64,000 nucleotides of DNA, from NCBI RefSeq assembly GCF_043641665.1, contig NC_092192.1, positions 19,060,658 through 19,124,657 of the forward strand. Direction: 5' to 3'. Source of the stretch: Enoplosus armatus (taxonomy: Eukaryota; Chordata; Actinopteri; Centrarchiformes; Enoplosidae). Below the pieces are notes generated by a model. That model saw only the letters and a program-made list of their open reading frames with translations. It was not told the DNA's origin and did not search any database. Made by a program: the position numbers and the translations under genes. Each line of letters begins with the position of its first letter. The first letter of the stretch is position 1. Below are positions 59,201-64,000 of the stretch, piece after piece.

Positions 59201-62200
59201 ACCAGCCCGACGTGGTGGACTTCCTCATGGAGAACGAGTGCCAACGAGCGGACACTAAGCTGACCGACTCTCTGGGCAACACGGTGCTGCACGCCCTGGT
59301 GGTGGTGGCTGACAACTCCAAGGATAACACAGAGTTCATCACTAACATGTACGACCGCATCCTCAAGACCACTGCCAAACTGCACCCCAAGCTGAAGCTG
59401 GAGGACATCGAGAACGATAAGGGGCTGACGCCCCTCAAAATGGCTGCCAAGACTGGCAAGATCGGGGTAAACACTAGAAGTTGATATAAGAAGTCCTGCA
59501 GAGTCAGACACAGCCAGATAGAAAGGCTATGGGGGCCCAGGGCCAAAAATGTACTATCGGCCCACAGCTCCACTGACTCCACTGAAAAGTAGTGTTTTGG
59601 TGGGCCCTGTGAGTTTCTAGATTGGGGTCTTGGGTAGAGTCACAGACAAGTCTACAATTTCAGTCTTGTTTTGCTCTGACTTGTCTTTCATTTGTCTGCA
59701 GCTTTTTTCGCACATCCTGAAACGGGAATTCCAGGAGAGTCACACCAAACATTTGTCCCGTAAATTCACGGAGTGGGTTTACGGGCCCGTCCACTGCTCC
59801 CTGTATGACCTGGCCTCCGTGGACTCGTACGAGGACAACTCAGTCATGGAGATCCTGGTCTACGGCAGTGACATTCCTGTGAGTCCCAGCGTTATGAGCC
59901 CAGTCAGAGCAGCTGCTGTTGTTATTCTGTGCTCAAACATCTGTTCTCCTCTCAGAACCGTCACGAGATGCTCCAGAGGGAGCCTCTGAGCCGGCTGCTG
60001 GAGCACAAGTGGAAGACGTTTGCAGGTCGAATGTTTTTTTTCAACTTCCTGGTCTACTTCCTGTACCTGATCATCTTCACTGTTGTAGCCTACAATAAGA
60101 AGGAAGGAAAGGTGAGCTGGCTGCTACAAACTGTGTGGTTGATCTGTGTCGCTGTCCCAGGCAGACCTGTGCTGATGTTGCTTATGTTTCCCCACAGCCA
60201 CCGTTCCCCCTCGAACGCACCACAATGGGCTACCTGTATGTTTCAGGCCAGCTACTGATGGCGCTGGCAAACTGCTATTTCTTTTTCATAGGGGTATGTA
60301 GGTGACTTTGTGCTTTAAATGAACATCCAGTGGGTCGTATCACCACCTTGTGGAAGTTGTGTCCCAGCAATATGATTTATCAAAAACCTTATCTAAATCC
60401 CTAGATCGTAGACATGAGGAGGAAACGCCCAAAGCTGCAGACGTTGCTGATTGATGGATATTATGAGATTCTTTTGTAAGTAGTAATGCACATTTCCCAG
60501 TCAAAATTAAAGGTTCTCCTTACAGGTTTCCTGTAAACAAACAAGTTATGTTTACATTCAGTGTAAAACCTTTTTTAAATATTTCAAATCATGCATGTTT
60601 ACATCTAAGTTTGTTAGTTAGCAGTCTTCTTCCCTGCCTTTGCTGACGTCTTGCTACGCTTGTTTGTGCATTACTGCCACCAACTGTCGAATATGTATTG
60701 CGTCACCCATGCATGCGTGTGCTCACAAAAAAACTCCACAGGGGCACCTTTAAACTGCAGTCTATTCTAACATCAACTAGTACACTATGTGTGGATGAAA
60801 GAGAAACTCAACACCAGGCTGAAAACAGTGTTTCACTGCTCTCTGCCCCCTGGAGATTTCTGGTCTGTTTCCCCTGTGTGTGGTCTGAAATGTGCTCTGT
60901 GGCACTTTGATCATGCCCAACAGTGATGTAACGGTGTACTGACACACCCTGTAGTACACCTTCACATCACTGCTACAAGCTGAGAAGTTAAACCACTAGA
61001 GGTCAGCAACAAAAACAAGATTTTCAGGGGGTGTTAAAGTGCTTGCATGACATTGTATTAATCAGAAAAATTGGGTAGAATAATTTTTACTTAAAAAGGT
61101 TTACATACAGTGCCTATAAAAAGTACCCCCCCCCTCCAGAATTTGTACAGAACAAGAATTTTCTTAGCTGCAGTCGAGCCAGAGAAAAGGACCTTTATTT
61201 GATATCTTGACAGTTTAGGGAGTTACTCATCATTCAACAGCACAATGCTTGACAGACATGTATGTGAACCCCAGCATCGCATCTTCTAGTATATTGGTCA
61301 CTTAACGCCAAAAATGATGAACATTGGGACGCTAAAATAACACATTGATATACTGTATGTGCTGATGTATTTTTGGGGGCATATTGGACTCGGAGTTTAT
61401 AGATATAGATAGACTGTGAATAATTTATACTGCAGTGGTATGCTATACCTATATATCCATGCAATTTCTGTTGCATTTATTATAGTGCTTGTCACCTTTT
61501 GGAGTGTTCCTTTGTCTTCATGGTGTAAGTTTTGCCACCATACTGACTCACCAAAGGTGTGACCTTCCAGATACACTTTAATTTTATGTATTAATTTATT
61601 TGTACCACATTCAATTGAAACCCTTTCACTACACACCGGTGATCTCAATATAACAAATGTTGTGACTTCTAAAACCACCCGGCTGCACCAGTGATAATTC
61701 CTGTCCTCTTAAAAGGGGGTGAATACTTCCACAAACAAGTATTTTGTATTTTAGATTTGTAATTAATTCAGATCCCTTTGTACAGATCTGCTGTCACTTT
61801 TGACATTAAAGAGACATTTTCTGTTGATCAATGTCACAAAGGTTTACATATACTATATATTAAAATTGTTATAATTTACAATCATAAAGCTGTGCAGGAT
61901 CACAGTGGCTTCTCTGCTATTGATAGTTTTGTGCAGGGCGTCCTCTTCCTGGTCTCAGCTGGGCTGTATCTGTCCGGGCGACCGGAGTACCTCGGCTTCC
62001 TGGTACTGTGTCTTGCTCTCAGCTGGGTGAACCTGCTGTACTTCTCCCGGGGTGACATACACATGGGCATCTACAGCATCATGATACAGAAGGTAGTCCA
62101 CACGGGTCGCACCGCACCACAGTGAATATCACAGTGAACGACCTGATCCCTGAAGCCTCTTGTCTCTTCTCTTCTTTGTAGATGATCCTCAGCGATATCC

Positions 62201-64000
62201 TGCGCTTTCTTTTTGTCTATGTCGTCTTCCTCTTTGGATTTTCAGCAGGTATTTCTCCTCTGTAAATGAAAAGATTCATTCAAACTGACATCTGCTGCTC
62301 TCCCAAAATGCTTGAGCCTGAACAAATAAAGGGCATGTTGAGATATAAACTTGTAATAACACTGCTACTGTCAACATGCCATGAATTGAGGTTGTACTGT
62401 ATGTAATCTGCTTCCTCTCTCCTGTCATAGCGGTGGTCACCCTGCTCATAGAGCCTCCTAAAAGAAACGCCACTGAAATTCCGAAGAAGACGCGTCTCTA
62501 TGGTCCCATTGACGAGGATGAGGAGTGTGTAAAACCCACCTTCAGAAGCATCTCCTACACCACGCTGCAGCTCTTCAAGTTCACCATTGGCATGGGCGAC
62601 ATGGAGTTCACCCAGGGCTACCAGTACAAGGAGATCTTCTATGTGCTCCTCATCGGCTACATCATTCTCACCTACATCCTGCTGCTCAACATGCTCATCG
62701 CCCTCATGAACCGCACCGTGGAGAAGACCGCCATGGAGAGCACCAGCATCTGGAAGCTACAGGTGAGGCTTCCAGGAGGGCTCTGTGGTGGAGGGAGCAT
62801 CTATTGAAGGCAGCAGTGGTTTGCTGAAGTGCTGTGACTGCTTTTCAGAGGGCTATCACTATCCTGGACATGGAGAAAAGGCTGCCTTGCTGTCTGAGGA
62901 AGAGTCTTCGCTGTGGGGTGGAGAAAAACCTTGGCACTGCTCTTGGAGATGACCGTCGCCGGTGTTTCAGGTTTGCTTCTTTCAGTTCAGGGACAATATA
63001 ATCAGTGACTGACACGTTTTTTAGTCAAATGCACCACTAAAGCACATATAAACCGCATTTTCAGCCCAGCTACCAGTGCGGCTCTAGGGATGGCAATGAA
63101 ATGTACGGACATTCATGTTCCCCAGAAAATCACTCCTACTGACTTTGTTTATCCCCTGACTTTTCCTCCAGTGCCGCCATGTGGTTGGTTTCCATGAAAT
63201 TGAGTACAGACATCATGTCCCCTTCAGAGTGAATTGTAATAACTTTGGTGATTCCTTAACCTTTCATCTAGCACCATCATCAGGTCAAAATGTGTGTGTG
63301 CCCAATACTTCTCTGACCAAATACCTGCAAAACTAATGGCATTCCCATCAGCATCAGCTACACTTTGTGCCTAGTACTAATTAGCAATTGCTACCATGCT
63401 AACAAGCTAAACTAAGATGGTGAACACTGTAAACATTATAGCTGCTAAACATCAGCACGTTAGCATCGTCATTGTGAGCATGTAAGATTGCTAAATGCAT
63501 TTGGCAAAAACATTTAGCTCAAAGCGCCGCACCACAAGACACTAAATCTGCATGTGTGTCCATAGAGGGACTGGGAGAGACACAGTATTTAAGTTGGCAT
63601 CGGACCTATATTTTTGGCTGGTATGGTCAGTTTTTAGATTTGTTTGTGAGGCACAGTAGTGAAGACAGGGTCTCACAAACAAGTTTCATCTCTTTTACAT
63701 CTCAACTCTCAGGAGTAAAAAATCCCTTGCACCAAAACTGTTCCACCTCTACAGGCTGATCCTCCGAGGTTTAGCAAGTAATATCAATAAAGCAGACACA
63801 AAGGTTTAGGCTTGAAGATTTAACAAAAGATGCAGCTGTGTGAGCAGTATCGATTGTGTGTACACTGTGTTCTTCACTAATTTGCCTTCTCTGACAGCTG
63901 ATTGATGCGTCACACAGCAGACAGTAATTGGAGCATGTGTCCTCTTGTCGTCTCAGAGTGGAGGAAGTCAACTGGAACAAATGGAACATCAACCTGGGCA
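56270..64000 (+). CDS. trpv1: Transient receptor potential vanilloid channel 1 (partial at right edge)
   Basis: Fourteen exons, the last cut by the window end, splice in frame to about 729 codons: 56270-56478, 56649-56806, 56901-57053, 57178-57315, 59168-59466, 59702-59878, 59956-60111, 60198-60293, 60405-60475, 61927-62092, 62182-62248, 62431-62762, 62849-62970 and 63957 onward. TRPV1 is a tetrameric cation channel of sensory neurons gated by heat, acid and lipids. Seen are ankyrin repeats (about 100-360, e.g. [12 protein letters not shown]), S1-S6, the selectivity filter GMGD at 617-620, the S6 motif NMLIALM, the TRP box [12 protein letters not shown], and a turret sequon at N576. The offset to rat TRPV1 is 30 residues in S3-S5. 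In the vanilloid pocket, rat Y511 and R557 are kept, but S512, M547, T550 and E570 are Y482, L517, V520 and Q540. The neighbour shpk supports trpv1. Confidence 0.93.
57420..59150. other. trpv1 intron 4, no further gene seen
   Basis: An intron of about 1.85 kb without supported exons. It is AT-rich with homopolymer stretches, and I could not assign any element. Confidence 0.5.
60507..60753. mobile_element. TTAA-flanked short DNA transposon, copy 2
   Basis: The left end reads TTAAAGGTTCTCCTTACAGG; the right end, on the opposite strand, TTAAAGGTGCCCCTGTGGAG. Interior pieces, read on the minus strand (GTGACGCAATACATATTC, TGGCAGTAATGCACAAAC, AGGGAAGAAGACTGC), match the copy at 18236-18777. It has no coding capacity and lies in the trpv1 intron between the exons for S2/S3 and S3-S4. 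Confidence 0.6.
61108..61837. mobile_element. CAGTGCCTATAAAAAGTA-type fish transposon, shortened
   Basis: It starts CAGTGCCTATAAAAAGTA and contains 'ttcactacacaccggtgatc', 'aaagggggtgaatactt' and 'agagacattttctgttgatc', which I recall from an abundant non-autonomous fish repeat. The matching right terminus (reverse of the start) is missing. A perfect 13-bp direct repeat, AAAGGTTTACATA, flanks it at 61095-61107 and 61838-61850. It ends 76 bp before the acceptor of the trpv1 exon at 61927. Confidence 0.65.
63070..63545. repeat. Interspersed percomorph-type repeat, copy 3 (longest)
   Basis: The longest of three related copies. It contains 'tgtacggacattcatgttcc', 'attgtaataactttggtgat', 'catcatcaggtcaaaatg', 'acctgcaaaactaatggcat' and 'aacatcagcacgttagcat'. 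It fills much of the trpv1 intron before the final visible exon. No protein frame; class uncertain. Confidence 0.65.

Overview
The window is vertebrate nuclear DNA, most likely from a percomorph (spiny-rayed) teleost fish. It has split genes with GT/AG introns and no operons. It carries fish-type mobile elements: Tc1 with IR/DR ends, hAT-like and TTAA-flanked short elements, a tRNA-like SINE, and a repeat that I recognise as common in percomorphs. The gene order matches two separate parts of human chromosome 17p. I used no database; family names rest on recognising the proteins exon by exon.

Layout. (1) 1-12.6 kb, minus strand: the 5' part of ncor1 (nuclear receptor corepressor 1), eight coding exons seen, with the rest of the gene beyond the left edge. 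(2) 13.3-26.0 kb, plus: pigl (GPI-anchor deacetylase), complete in seven coding exons, divergent from ncor1. (3) 26.4-27.5 kb, minus: cenpv, four small exons, convergent with pigl. (4) 29.7-36.4 kb, plus: two tandem polyubiquitin genes with seven and three perfect 76-residue units. They share a promoter block and an intron-1 block. (5) 39.1-44.0 kb, plus: P2X ATP-gated channel p2rx5, 12 exons, 463 aa. (6) 45.6-46.8 kb, minus: emc6, with an intronless coding region. (7) 47.5-52.5 kb, plus: sedoheptulokinase shpk, seven exons, 464 aa, head-to-head with emc6. (8) 52.6-54.2 kb: a full-length Tc1-like transposon whose transposase has one in-frame stop. (9) 56.3-64.0 kb, plus: trpv1, from its start codon through the pore and TRP box, running off the right edge.

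The genes are unrelated housekeeping, signalling and sensory genes, so there is no joint pathway. The linkage is nevertheless informative. Human NCOR1-PIGL-CENPV-UBB (17p11-p12) and P2RX5-EMC6-SHPK-TRPV1 (17p13) are contiguous here, with relative orientations kept inside each block. I found no wholly new biological system. The best second-look items are the history of the polyubiquitin arrays, their paired regulatory blocks, the altered vanilloid pocket of trpv1, a hAT-like insertion 12 nt inside an ncor1 splice donor, and several short transposon families.
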